Source of the DNA: Flammula alnicola
Taxonomy: Eukaryota; Basidiomycota; Agaricomycetes; Agaricales; Strophariaceae
NCBI GenBank assembly: GCA_015499995.1
Contig: JADNRV010000129.1
Location: 92,069-156,068 of the forward strand
DNA: 64,000 nucleotides
Direction of reading: 5' to 3'
A program made the position numbers and the translations under genes. The notes beneath the pieces were generated by a model, which was given only the letters and a program-made list of their open reading frames with translations, was not told the DNA's origin and did no database searches. Shown here piece after piece: positions 9,558 to 19,760 of this stretch; position 1 is the first letter of the stretch, and every line of letters starts with the position of its first letter.

Positions 9558-12062
9558 ATGTCCGTTAAACGCACGACGCGCTCAAAGACAAGGCAGGAGT
9601 CAGCCGCTAGTGTTGGGCCTCCGGGGGAGGAACTTCACACAGAGCGAAGGGGGTCGTTTGACTCCGATACCACTGAGCGCGACCCGCAGGGTCCGGCGCA
9701 ACATCATCCCGCAGGAGCCGAGAAGGCTGCGGGAGATGACTCCAGTAAATTGGGTTCTCCGGAGGGAGACTCGATCGCTGCGATCCATGAGGGCCCACCA
9801 GCTGGGGTTATTACACCCGAAGGGTCGGATGATGACCAAGAAGTCGAGTACCCGCAGGCCGCGAGCCGCACTACTACTACGACTCCGTTCGAAGATGTGT
9901 CTAGTAATGACAGTAGTGATATTGAAGATATATATCATTGACATGAAAGAAATTAAGAAGTTACAAAACTCTGCAAATGAGAGTGCAGAAAATATCAAAA
10001 TGATAGCCCCCATCTTGGGAAGAATCCTCGAGAGACTTGAAGCAATTGAGGCTGACAGAAAAAAATCCAAAGAAAAAACTGCAGATACAGAAGCACCCCA
10101 GGACCCCGAAATGATCGAGGCTAGCGACAAGAGAATATTGATCCAAACCCGAAAGGGAAAGGAGTGGACCCACGTGAATGGGGTGCCGCAAACATTCCTG
10201 AGGAGGAATTGAACACCGAAAATCAGCGAGTTTGTTTCGAACAGTTGGCTAAGGAATATCACGTTCTGGATGACATTACAGAGGAGCATGCAGATCCCAC
10301 TGAGGGGGTAAGGACCCACGAGGGTCAGACGGATGAAGAATTCCTTCTGGAAAAGAAAATTGCCGATCGCATGGCTCGGGAACGTCTTACCGCAAACTTG
10401 CGCGTGGAACAAGCTCATGATAGTACTAGATCGCAAGAGGTTGAGGAATTCATTAGTTTCTTACATACCCCGAATGCCGCTGCCACACCCAAGGCACCGC
10501 GCAGGCCCGCAGTGAACTTGTTGCCCAGCACGCAGTTGAGCCCAGCGGCTTAGTGGGCAAGCACCTCGGTGGCGGAACAGGATGAAGTATCCTCAATGAA
10601 CTAGATACGACTTTGCCGGGCAATGTGATTGACACCCAATACATGAACGGGATCTTCGATCAACCCGAAAACGCTCTGAGAACACCAGGTACCCAAAATA
10701 GATTCAGAGCATTAGCGCCGACTACACCGACAATGTACTACGGCGATGAAGACATAATTAAATACATAAAATACGTGTCCCAATGCAAGCGCTTCTGTGC
10801 GGAAGCACGCTTACCAGAAACAAACAAGTTGTCAGGTGCGCTGATTACTTGGGCGGGAAGGCATACAAATTCTATTCCACAATGGTCGGCATGGACGAGG
10901 AACGGTGGACTTTGATCGAATTCTTTAAGGGGATATATGATTATTGCTTTCCCCCGGACTTCAGACTGAAGCAGCGCCGCAAACTTGATGCGTTAATTCA
11001 GGGCTCCACCCCAGTAAGAGAATATGCCGCTGAAGTAAGCACGCTGTTCAGATTCATTGGGACATCGAACGCGCAGCAACGCATAGATAAATTATGGAAC
11101 GGCCTATGATATGATCTACAAAAAGCACTATGGAAGGAGGGACTCGATTATCGCGAGTCTACCTGGGATGATGTGATCGCAGTCGCTACGCGTCATGAGA
11201 TGGCTGAGCAAATGGATTTGGGCAATAGAGCTGGACACCGCAATCGCGGCAGCCGCTCTGATGCTGGAAGATCTGAAGCTCCTTCGAATCACACAAGTCG
11301 CGATCATGGATCTGATCGAGGACCATATCAGAAAAGAGAAGGGCAAAATTTTAATCACAAAACCTACCCAAATAACCCCAGACAAGGGGCCCCGCAGAGA
11401 AGTAATAATTTCTCCCAGCAGAGGAATTCCAGCTTCCGACCATGCGACGCCGGCAGCGGGCATCACAATAAACCGCGCGAGGGTGGATCTTTCATAAAAC
11501 GTGATGGCCCTAAATCAGCACACGAAAGTCAGGCGAAATGCCACCATTGCAGCGAGGTCGGGCACTATGAGCGACACTGCCCAAAGGGCCAGTCAATAAA
11601 AACAGGCAGACATAACGACTCAAAACCGCCTGGAGTGAGATCTTTCAACATAGAAGTAGTCACTGACCTCGAGGAACGACTCATGTCGGCAAAAGATTCT
11701 ACCGTGGACCCGGCCACAGTGGAAGCGTATTACATTGAAGTGAAGGCGCCATGTGCGAGCTGCTCGATTCGGCCGACAAGGACTGGAACGATGACTGGCG
11801 CAGTGGAATTTTTGACGGGTCAGATGATGACATACCCGTGGATGAGGTACCCACTGTAACTTTGGAAGACGCGGTTCGCAAATTGTTTGACCCAGAACCA
11901 GTGACAAGTCGAATCGGTTCGCCACTGTGTGATGTCATACGAGGAGAATTGGAAGCGGCACGACCATACCCGGGTGATCCAAAAACGAGCAATGTGAGGG
12001 AGAGCGATTCTGCGTGGCGGAGACTCATGGCGGCCAGCAGTTCGCTGTATACGACTGCGTGA
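9558..12062 (+). pseudogene. gag: gag region of the retrotransposon, frameshifted
   Basis: The reading starts with ATG at 9558 (MSVKRTTRSKT) and continues through all three frames: frame switches fall near 9940, 10165, 10560, 10800 and 11750. An in-frame TGA at about 11107 interrupts otherwise continuous coding (LWNGL, stop, YDLQKALW); CGA to TGA by one C-to-T change would explain it. Core gag text is recognisable (GKAYKFYSTMVGMDEERWTL, LDALIQGSTPVREYAAEV). A CCHC zinc knuckle, C-X2-C-X4-H-X4-C (CHHCSEVGHYERHC), lies at 11539-11580 after an Arg/Gly/Asn-rich stretch. The protein would form the particle and bind RNA, but this copy cannot make an intact product without recoding or correction. 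Confidence 0.85.
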
Positions 12063-12111
12063 CAGGGGAAGACTTTTTGTTGCCTAGAGAGACTGGCGCC
12101 GTTGTGATTTC

Positions 12112-14338
12112 ATGACAGCTCGTTGGTATGCCATAAAGTGTACACAGTTAACGGGCGTACCTGTGAAACTCGAGAAGCGCTGGTTTAGGCGCCGGGCACA
12201 TCGTGACAATTTCGCCCTGAACGCGGCATACAAATTGAACGGCGGTCGGCAGTACTATGATCTGATCAAACTGCCGGCAAGGGACCGCGCTGAATTGCTG
12301 CGCAGGTTCGATGTCCACTGGGATGTGGACAGTGATAATTACTGCCTAATCGACTTTGCGTTAGGAATGATTTGGAGATTGGACGCTGTGGACGTTCACA
12401 ATTATTGGTTTGATATTTCAACCTGGTATCTCAGACAGATGCGACGATATGTATTGGACTATGTCGAGTCCTGTGACTTGAGTTACCTATATTGTGGACT
12501 TTCTAGACTCTTTGGTGATAAAGAGCCAGAGGGCGCGTACATGGAAAGGTTACCTACCGAAGACAATGTCAACGCAACCGAATTATTCGCGACTAATTAC
12601 CCTGAAGAAGTGGTATTGTCTTCAGTGCAACGCAATGCAGCAGTAACAAGGGACCTGTCTAGGATCGTGCCCAATCCTATCACAGTGGTGGTGGACATTA
12701 ATGGAAAACCCGCATGCGCACTAGTCGACACGGGTTCATTATGTGACTTCATGTCTTCGTCTCTGGCAGACCAATTGAAACTCAAAAAGGAAGAACTCAC
12801 AACGCCCCTGCAAGTGCAGCTCGCAGTATCTGGGTCGCGATCGAAGGTTAACTTTAGAACAACAGTCAACTTTCGGTACCAAGGGATTAACGAGCACAGA
12901 GCGTTTGATATTATCAATTTGTCCACCTATGATCTAATATTAGGAACCCCATTCCTGTACCAGCATCGAGTTATGGTTGGATTCAATGAGACCCGAATAG
13001 TCATAGGAAGCAACATAGCTCTGCCCATAAAAGGAGCAGCCGTAAGAACTTTGTCGTCAAGAACAGCGCAGATCAGGGAAGAGAACTTTGAAGAAGTAAG
13101 GGAATACTTCCGAAGGTTGGCCGAACCATTATGCAAAACAGTTGGGGAAACCGCATTACCCCCACTTCGTGCATCAATCACAAAATAGATCTGATCGATG
13201 ATGAAAAAGTGTATCCCTGGAGAGCAGCCCATTGCCCAGAAGCTTTCATGGAACAATGGGTTGACAAACGGAATGCTTACATTGAAACCAGACGGTGGAA
13301 AATGACCAACTCCAGAAATGCTGTACCTATGATGTATATTGCCAAGCCCGGAAAGCCGGGAGAAACACCAAAACTCCGGACTGTGATCGATCTAAGGGCA
13401 AGGAACGAGAATACAAAGAAGCTAGCCAGCCCGTTGCCAGACATTGATGGAATCATGAGACGGGTATCGGCTAAGAAATATCGATCAATCTTGGATCTGA
13501 AAGACGCATACGAACAAGTCAGAATAGAGCCAGCGGACGTATGGAAATCAGCGTTCGCCACGCCGAATGGTAACATGATCAGCTATGTACTTCAACAAGG
13601 TGACGCGAACGCGCCTGCCACTTATCAAACATTGATGAACTACATCTTCTCGCGTACATCGGAAATTCCTTGATGTTTATCTGGATGACATCGTAATATA
13701 CTCCGACAGTTTAGCAGAACACATAGAACATGTGAAAACTGTCATTGAAATCTTAACTAAGGAAAAATTATACTTGTCGGTGTCTAAAATGGACTTTCTA
13801 TGCCTAAAAGTTAAGATTCTTGGGCGGATAGTGGACGACGAAGGCATTCAGATGGATCCTTACAAAGTGGACTCCCTACTAAAATGGAAGACTCCAACAA
13901 CGCGTGACTTCTACGTGGGTTCTCGTGCAGCTGGGTACCTTGCAGACGATATTGATCGAGTACAGATACCATGGGGATACTGCATGGACTCACTAGTGAT
14001 GCAGTACATTCCGTTGGGATTTCACACACCAACGAGCATTTGAGAAGTCAAGGAACTGCGAATAAGTGTCGTGACATCTAGGCGCCCACTAGATCACACA
14101 AAAGGGCAGCGCCAATCAATCTGTTACTGATGGATGCTTAACGGCATTGCCGGCGTCGTTAGTCAAGCGAGACTGGAAAAATGCGGCAGTGGCGCATTTT
14201 ATTCAGCAAACTAAGCCCTGCCCAGCAGAACTATCCTGTGCACGAAATAGAAATGTTGGCGGACTAGAAACAATGATGCGCTATCGCGACATCTTACTAG
14301 GTGTTCATTTCCGATGGTTCACGGATCATAAGGGATGA
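12112..14338 (+). pseudogene. pol: pol 5' part: aspartic protease, reverse transcriptase, RNase H, frameshifted
   Basis: The first ORF (12112-13188) contains the retroviral-type aspartic protease with active site VDTGS (about 12724) and the later DLILGTPFL motif. RT begins near 13140 in another frame (LRTVIDLRARNENTK, SILDLKDAYEQVRIEP). It switches frame again at about 13670 just before the catalytic VYLDDIVIYSD (13675 on). It degenerates after KWKTPTTRDF, and the RNase H part is scattered over several frames up to FTDHKG and a stop at about 14338. At least four frame changes occur in about 1.2 kb. The domains are clear but the enzyme is not expressible from this copy. Confidence 0.85.
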
Positions 14339-16391
14339 TTACGGTTTTGCAACACAAAGATGGTCGGGACGGAGGGCGCGCTGGCTCGAGAACCTAGCTA
14401 TGTTTGATTTCGAAGTGTTTTACGTACCCGGAGCCGAAAACATTCTAAGCGACGCCTTATCACGAATATACTCACACGACGCACCTGGCACGGTGCGCGC
14501 TCCCACGGAATATACCGAATACGATGATACCAGTGCATCTATGGAGGCCGCATGCAGTTCAATTGCGGCACCCGTATTCGTGGGACTTGAGGCATGCGCG
14601 GCTATGGTCAACTTCGTTGGCAGACGTTCACAGAGAATTTGTGACCGTGAGGGCGCGGAAACCGGGCGTCCAGAAACATCAGATGAGTTTGCAGCCAGAA
14701 TGAAGAAATCGTTCAAATTGAAGGGACCGGCTAAGCCGGCGGATAAAATAGTCATCCGTATACCACCCCCTGCGAAGCAGGCAAATGATGTAAATGATCC
14801 AGATGGTGAAGACACCGCCAGTTTAAACTTGCCACCATTCGAACTCACAAAAGCATTTGATTCGGACATTGATGTATTACAAACGGTACGAGGACAGTAC
14901 TCATTAGACACAGTTTTCCGGCCAGTAATCGAGAGGCCTGGAGAACATAAGAACTTTGAATATAATCAATCTGATCAAATATTATACTTGACACGGGATG
15001 GGAAAAAGCTTCTCTGCGTGCCTGACGTCAAAGTAAATGGCCGTGCGATCCGGGAAGTCATCATCGCCGAGGCACACACACTGCTCGCACATTTAGGGTT
15101 TCGAAAGACCTATGAGTATTTGCGTGAATATGTATGGTGGAGATCTATGTCTGGTGATATTGAGAAATACTGCGCGACCTGCATAACTTGCAAGCGCTGT
15201 AAAACGGGCAACCATCAGCCATATGGGCTGCTAAACCCCCTCCAATTGCAGACGCAACCTTGGGATGCTATTGGTATTGACTTTGTGGGACCTTTCCCCG
15301 AGTCAAAGAATCGCGATGGAACATTTACCTCAATCACAACGATAATTGATTTATTTTCGGGCATGGTCCATTTAGTTCCTAGTCGGACAACCTACACAGC
15401 AAGGCAAGTCGCGGAGCTTGTATTCGAGCATGTGTACAAATTGCATGGTTTGCCGCGGAGGATAATCAGCGATCGAGATCCTCTGTTCACCAGCCATTTT
15501 TGGCAAGAATTGCATGAACTGATCGGCACCAAGCTGAATATGTCGAGCGCGTTTCACCCTGAATTGGACGGCGCTACTGAACGCGCTAACAAGACGATCG
15601 GCCAGATGCTTCGTGTCTGCATAAGGCCAGATCAGCGCGATTGGGTGATTAAGTTGCCGGCTATTGAATTTGCAATCAATTCTGCGCGCTCTGAGAGCAC
15701 CGGATATGCGCCATTCTTTCTGAACTCGGGGCGCATGCCGCGATCTTTCCTTTGGTCGCCTCGTGAGCCGTCGGGCTTCCCTGGCGTGAGGGTGTTTGCT
15801 ACTAAGATGCGCACTGCTATAATGACGGCGCATGATTGTCTGATTGCGGCGCGCGTGAAATCGGTCCGTAATGCTAACCGTAAGTGCATCGCGGTGCCGT
15901 TTGCCAAGGACGATCTGGTGTACCTCTCGACTAAGAACATTTCCCCGCCTAAGGGAACGAGCAGAAAAATGACGCCCAAATTCATTGGCCCATACCCTAT
16001 CACTGAGGACTTCAGGAATCACTCATTTCGGTTGAAATTACCTCAGAGCCTGGTAAAGCGCGGGGTGCATGATGTGTTTCACTCGTCGCTGCTTCGCGTG
16101 CACCTCCCCAATGATGATGTATTGTTCCCGGGATGCATGGATAATCAGGTCTTCGATCTGGAAGACCTGGAGGGCGAGTGGATGGTAGATAAGATCTTGG
16201 ATCACAAAGCCGAAGGCAAAAAACTCATGCTCAAGGTATTATTCAAATCTGGAGACTCCGGTTGGCTACCGCACGAACAAATTGGACATTTAATTGCCAT
16301 GGACCAGTATTTAGAGGCAATGGGGACTGACAATGTCAACGCGCTTAAATTATTAAACAGCGCACGCCCGGCCGCTGTTGCCGCTGAATGA
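14301..16391 (+). CDS. Retrotransposon integrase with chromodomain-like tail (696-aa intact ORF)
   Basis: This is a single open frame of 2.1 kb. It starts with the end of the RNase H/connection region (RRARWLENLAMFDFEV, AENILSDALSRIYS). Next comes an HHCC zinc-binding N-terminus (H..H in AHTLLAHLGF; CATCITCKRC), then the DDE core: Asp in IGIDFVGPF, Asp in SDRDPLF, Glu in GATERAN. The C-terminal segment EGEWMVDKILDHKAEGKK...GWLPHEQIGHL resembles a chromodomain-like module that targets some fungal Ty3/gypsy integrations to chromatin. The first ATG is inside the gene; as pol it would normally be made by fusion to upstream domains. It is intact, in contrast to the broken upstream half. Confidence 0.9.
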   Translation: MFISDGSRIIRDDYGFATQRWSGRRARWLENLAMFDFEVFYVPGAENILSDALSRIYSHDAPGTVRAPTEYTEYDDTSASMEAACSSIAAPVFVGLEACAAMVNFVGRRSQRICDREGAETGRPETSDEFAARMKKSFKLKGPAKPADKIVIRIPPPAKQANDVNDPDGEDTASLNLPPFELTKAFDSDIDVLQTVRGQYSLDTVFRPVIERPGEHKNFEYNQSDQILYLTRDGKKLLCVPDVKVNGRAIREVIIAEAHTLLAHLGFRKTYEYLREYVWWRSMSGDIEKYCATCITCKRCKTGNHQPYGLLNPLQLQTQPWDAIGIDFVGPFPESKNRDGTFTSITTIIDLFSGMVHLVPSRTTYTARQVAELVFEHVYKLHGLPRRIISDRDPLFTSHFWQELHELIGTKLNMSSAFHPELDGATERANKTIGQMLRVCIRPDQRDWVIKLPAIEFAINSARSESTGYAPFFLNSGRMPRSFLWSPREPSGFPGVRVFATKMRTAIMTAHDCLIAARVKSVRNANRKCIAVPFAKDDLVYLSTKNISPPKGTSRKMTPKFIGPYPITEDFRNHSFRLKLPQSLVKRGVHDVFHSSLLRVHLPNDDVLFPGCMDNQVFDLEDLEGEWMVDKILDHKAEGKKLMLKVLFKSGDSGWLPHEQIGHLIAMDQYLEAMGTDNVNALKLLNSARPAAVAAE

Positions 16392-16454
16392 CTTAGCCCA
16401 GAAAACTATAAAGCGAACGCGCGCGCACTGAGCTTCGTCAGACGGTCACCCACA

Positions 16455-17492
16455 TTGACGATGAGCAAAAGCACGCGCTCCCACAAAAACACTCTCGCAG
16501 ATATCAACAATGATCCCTCTTCCATATTTTCTTCATCTTCTATCTTACCTACCACTACTTCTTCTTCTATTACTCCTACCTCGGACTCCACTCCCACGCC
16601 GTCCACTTCAGCTGAGGTGGCCCCACAGCACGCCAATCCTTTGGGCGCTACTACCCAAGCGCTCGCGTCCCTGCGCTTCAACAAAATCATTCCCACACCT
16701 GCCATCCTTTCGGTTGAGCCTCCCGCTCCAGCCCTTGATCCTATTTCTGTCCCGGGCGAAACTACAGCCAACGACCCCGACGTTCTCATGAACGAGACCC
16801 ACGAGGATACCCCCACACCTGCTCCCCAGGAATACTCCACCTTGTCCCCGGAGCCCAGTGTTTTCTCCGACGTACTATTCGCCAACTTCGCGATGCCACT
16901 CGATCAACCACTCGTATCCACCCCAGAGACTCCCATCGGCGATCTGGCCTCACTCACCAAAAATCCCATCCTCCATAACCCTGTACACGGTTTCTCCCAA
17001 CTCTATCATGTCAGTTACAGCACCTACGTCCTCTGCAACGAGAACGGCTGTCTATCCGAGATCCCAGCCACCTTGCTCAAAGCCGTGCTGCGATACGCCG
17101 CCGAACTTAACCGTTCGAAGAACTGCACAGGACACTGCATCACCTCAGTCGAACCCATCGGCTATCGCGAGATCGTACAAGCCTTGCATGCCGACCCGGA
17201 ACAAGCCAAGCGCCTGCCGGAGATCAATCACCACAACCAGATCATTTATTCCGACGGTTCCCACTATCCCCTCGAAATCGACTACCCTGACCCCGTTGCC
17301 ATGCGCAACGCCATGCGCACTCACGAAACTTTCGGCAGCCAGGATCCCGCCCTTGTCATGGGGCTCACCATGCGCGCTGCAGCTCAGGCCTTGGACCTTA
17401 AGGATCGGCACTCAGGATCCAGGACGACTAGAGGCCGCGGCGGCTACCGAAGCGGACAGCGAGGCGCGCCCCGAGGATTTCGTCCCTACTAG
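16455..17492 (+). CDS. Extra intact ORF of the retrotransposon, downstream of integrase
   Basis: A 345-residue plus-strand ORF lies between integrase and the 3' LTR, the place of env in retroviruses. I do not recognise its family. The first ~140 residues are low-complexity Ser/Thr/Pro-rich. The middle is more ordered, with conserved-looking Cys/His (YVLCNENGCLSEIP, NCTGHCITSVEP, LPEINHHNQIIYSDGSHYPL). The C-terminus is a basic RGG-type tail (RTTRGRGGYRSG, RGAPRGF) suggesting nucleic-acid binding. No signal peptide or membrane span is seen, so it is not an envelope protein. A second ATG lies two codons in. It is uninterrupted, unlike gag and RT. Confidence 0.8.
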   Translation: MTMSKSTRSHKNTLADINNDPSSIFSSSSILPTTTSSSITPTSDSTPTPSTSAEVAPQHANPLGATTQALASLRFNKIIPTPAILSVEPPAPALDPISVPGETTANDPDVLMNETHEDTPTPAPQEYSTLSPEPSVFSDVLFANFAMPLDQPLVSTPETPIGDLASLTKNPILHNPVHGFSQLYHVSYSTYVLCNENGCLSEIPATLLKAVLRYAAELNRSKNCTGHCITSVEPIGYREIVQALHADPEQAKRLPEINHHNQIIYSDGSHYPLEIDYPDPVAMRNAMRTHETFGSQDPALVMGLTMRAAAQALDLKDRHSGSRTTRGRGGYRSGQRGAPRGFRPY

Positions 17493-17645
17493 GCGCCTTA
17501 CCCTTTTTTTTGATGCCCTATCATTACAACTTGATTCTATTTTTGACTACTTTTGATTGTTATCATCTTATCATTTCTACTTACCAAAAGGTCTCTTGAC
17601 CACCATGACTGCTTAGCTGATATTTCACATCAGCTGGAGGGCGTA

Positions 17646-17890
17646 TGTGACGGATCGCCATCTTCCGGTGTTCCGCCTGTCTCATCTTATCTTATCTCAT
17701 CCACCTTACATATCCCTATCCCCCGCGCCCTCGCGTATATCGTATATCCTATGATTACCTAAGTACATGAGCCGTAGAGTATAAATACAGGCCTTCCTCA
17801 TAGCAGGAAGGCCAACCTTGAATTCAGCGATTTATCCTGTCTTTTTGGTTTCCGTGTGCCGAGACTCGTGCTTTCTCACGCCTCGTCACA
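17646..17890 (+). repeat. 3' LTR
   Basis: This is a 245-bp copy of the 5' LTR with the same ends. The only difference noticed is G to A just after the hairpin (GGCCAACC). It is followed directly by the GTAAT target duplication. Confidence 0.93.
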
Positions 17891-17895
17891 GTAAT
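17891..17895. repeat. Right target-site duplication (GTAAT)
   Basis: It matches 9131-9135 exactly and marks the integration site at the downstream end of the minus-strand caspase gene relic. Confidence 0.93.
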
Positions 17896-18579
17896 CGATT
17901 CGATAAATCTCAATGAATAATTAGAACTGCAGACTATATATTTTACATGTGATCCAAGTCCTCGCATACCAAATCTGGTCGGAATGCCCACAGGCGCTGA
18001 CAACTTTGGCTGATCCAGGTCGACCGGTAACTTATCGTCCAAGACTACACCACAAACGTCTGTGCTGGGTACGCCCACTCGAGTCCCTGATGCCGAGTAG
18101 CAGCAATCGAAAATGACAGTCTGTTCCAAGTCAGAACCTGACAGAAACCATAAGAATTAGAAAATGTACGATATTATTCCCCTTGTTCTTGCAAATCAGG
18201 TCGAGGAAAGCCCCAATAGTCCTGTCAGGTATAGGATGGACATCCACCTTTTTATAATCACATGGACATATTCCTTGAATTTTGTGCCCCGGTCTGCCTG
18301 CTTCCCAGCCGAATGGGACCTCCAGCTGGGCTCCATGACCGGCGTAATAGATTAGGATCAGGTCATCCGTTTCGATTTTCTTTTCCTTCGAGAGTTGCCT
18401 GAGCGCGTTGACGATTTTCTGGCGCGAAGCGTCATGATCAAGAAGGCAGCGGATGCGGCCTGGTGGGACATTCATGCGTGATTTCAGAAATTCCTCCATG
18501 GCCTTCGCATCATTCACGGCGCCAGCAAGCTTTGGTAGTGACGAGTAATCATTGATTCCAATAATGAGGGCATATAGCC
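17896..18579 (-). pseudogene. Caspase-domain protein (peptidase C14 p20), truncated at the retrotransposon
   Basis: A minus-strand metacaspase-like domain in two exons, 18170-18579 and about 17945-18120, separated by a 49-nt GT-AG intron. The order is YALIIGINDY, AGAVNDAKAMEEFL, the catalytic-His motif YYAGHGAQL, DRTIGAF, then the catalytic-Cys motif IFDCCYSA. Coding fades after FGMRGLGSHV, close to a donor-like GTAAAAT, about 55 bp before the LTR. The C-terminal half expected from the sister gene (LLAAC onward) is found neither there nor left of the retrotransposon. Upstream exons for the first ~100 residues were not identified. The sister copy at 21061-27524 is about 50% identical in this domain and oppositely oriented. 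Confidence 0.8.
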
Positions 18580-19293
18580 TGGAAGATCGGCTTCATAAAG
18601 CCGAGTGAGGAAAGGAAATCATCATGAGGACGAACGTCACCTACTGCCTATCAAGAGTTGTTACTTGGCGAGGTAAGGGTAAGCGACCAGGATTGTCAAT
18701 GGCTGTGAGGGTACGACGTGAACAACGACACAAAATCTTGCAGATGTAACTCTTACCCTTCAAGACACTCTGACTTTCCTGAGCCTCCTCAGCACGTAGA
18801 ATGTGGCCATCGCTTACGGATCTTGGGGAAGGTTGCACTGTGATATCGCTGGAATTCCCGTCAGAGTATTGAAGTGTGCAACCTCGTCCTTACCGTAGTC
18901 ACGTGTAGCTACAAACTTGTTACTTCGTCACGTAGTCACGTACGGACAATTTTCATCTTTACCGCCATCCCGTTCGTCTTCACGTCCTACCTCAACAAGG
19001 AGCTTGGGAGCTATGCATAAATCCGTCTCCGCAGGTGGGATTGGGGTCAACAGTAGGTCAGTTTTCTTTTCGAGGCGCGAATGCGTTAAAGGTGCACTTC
19101 AGCGATGCAGACTTGGAAAACAGAGCTGGCCAAGGAATATGGAGATACTGTTGGTGGCTGATAGGTTCCTATTTATATGACTATTCACGTTGCCGATTTA
19201 ATGTCCGGCGACACCTTGGGGACACTCAAATACCGTTCTGACACAGCCGAGGTGTGTAGGCACTGCACCTGATCACAGGCAAACATTGTTGTG
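18580..19293. other. Unassigned spacer upstream of the minus-strand caspase relic
   Basis: The spacer could hold short 5' exons of the minus-strand caspase gene (the exon at 18579 starts with an acceptor, CTTCCAG), but none is convincing. Overlapping CACGT-containing motifs occur at about 18897-18945. No other feature was seen. Confidence 0.3.
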
Positions 19294-19301
19294 GCACGAT
19301 C

Positions 19302-19752
19302 TAGTGTTTTCGCCGAGGCGAGGCGCCCCCGAGTTGAATCTCGCCTTCCATCGAAATCAGGACAACAAGTTGGTTCGAGGTAAGTACCTGATACTCGACG
19401 AGTTGACGCGAGTTGCCATCAAACTACGCACGTGATGCGGCCGCACGTACATGAAAGTTTCTGAATGAAAGCGTCTCTGCACGTCAAAACATTGCGCTCA
19501 TTCTCCTCCGTCCTTCCTTCTACTAGTAGCGCAGTACATTTACGCCGCTAATGTACCTTGCGTTCCTGAATATGTATATTTCTTTATTTTTTCAAACACA
19601 ATATGCATCGTACAACACTTTTTTGCCTCTAGGGTCTTTCAAAAACCGAGTCTCGAGACTCTTCAAGTTCTCAAGTTTTCGTATCGATTAGAGAGACTCC
19701 CTTTCTTAGAGGATCTTATTGCGAGCCGAGCCTCGCTTCGGCGATAACACTA
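19302..19752. mobile_element. Non-autonomous hAT-type element (MITE 1), 451 bp
   Basis: Terminal inverted repeats of about 23 bp begin TAGTGTT(T/A)TCGCCGA at both ends, with two mismatches. The flanks GCACGATC (19294-19301) and GCACGATA (19753-19760) form an 8-bp target duplication with one mismatch. TAGTG ends plus an 8-bp duplication are the signature of hAT transposons. No transposase is encoded, so it would need a source element elsewhere. It lies between the two divergent caspase genes. Confidence 0.85.
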
Positions 19753-19760
19753 GCACGATA

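Larger units (their letters stand above)
9136..17890 (+). mobile_element. Complete Ty3/gypsy LTR retrotransposon, 8.75 kb
   Basis: Two 245-bp direct LTRs (9136-9380 and 17646-17890), TG...CA ended, are flanked by a perfect GTAAT duplication. Internal order is gag with a CCHC knuckle, aspartic protease, reverse transcriptase/RNase H, integrase with a chromodomain-like tail, then an extra ORF. Protease-RT-RNase H-integrase order defines Ty3/gypsy (Metaviridae-like). The LTRs differ at one position by eye (GGCCGACC versus GGCCAACC), indicating recent insertion, yet gag and RT carry many frameshifts and at least one in-frame stop. A short purine run (GGAGGG, about 17637) just before the 3' LTR may be the polypurine tract. 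No primer-binding site was obvious. Confidence 0.95.

Noticed and set aside
9600..10436. Minus-strand ORF of 278 codons opposite gag
   Set aside because: It is antisense to gag text that is recognisable in the plus frames. Its composition is a shadow with no motif or promoter context.
14420..14911. Minus-strand 163-codon ORF opposite integrase
   Set aside because: It lies fully antisense to the intact integrase frame and contains no family motif.
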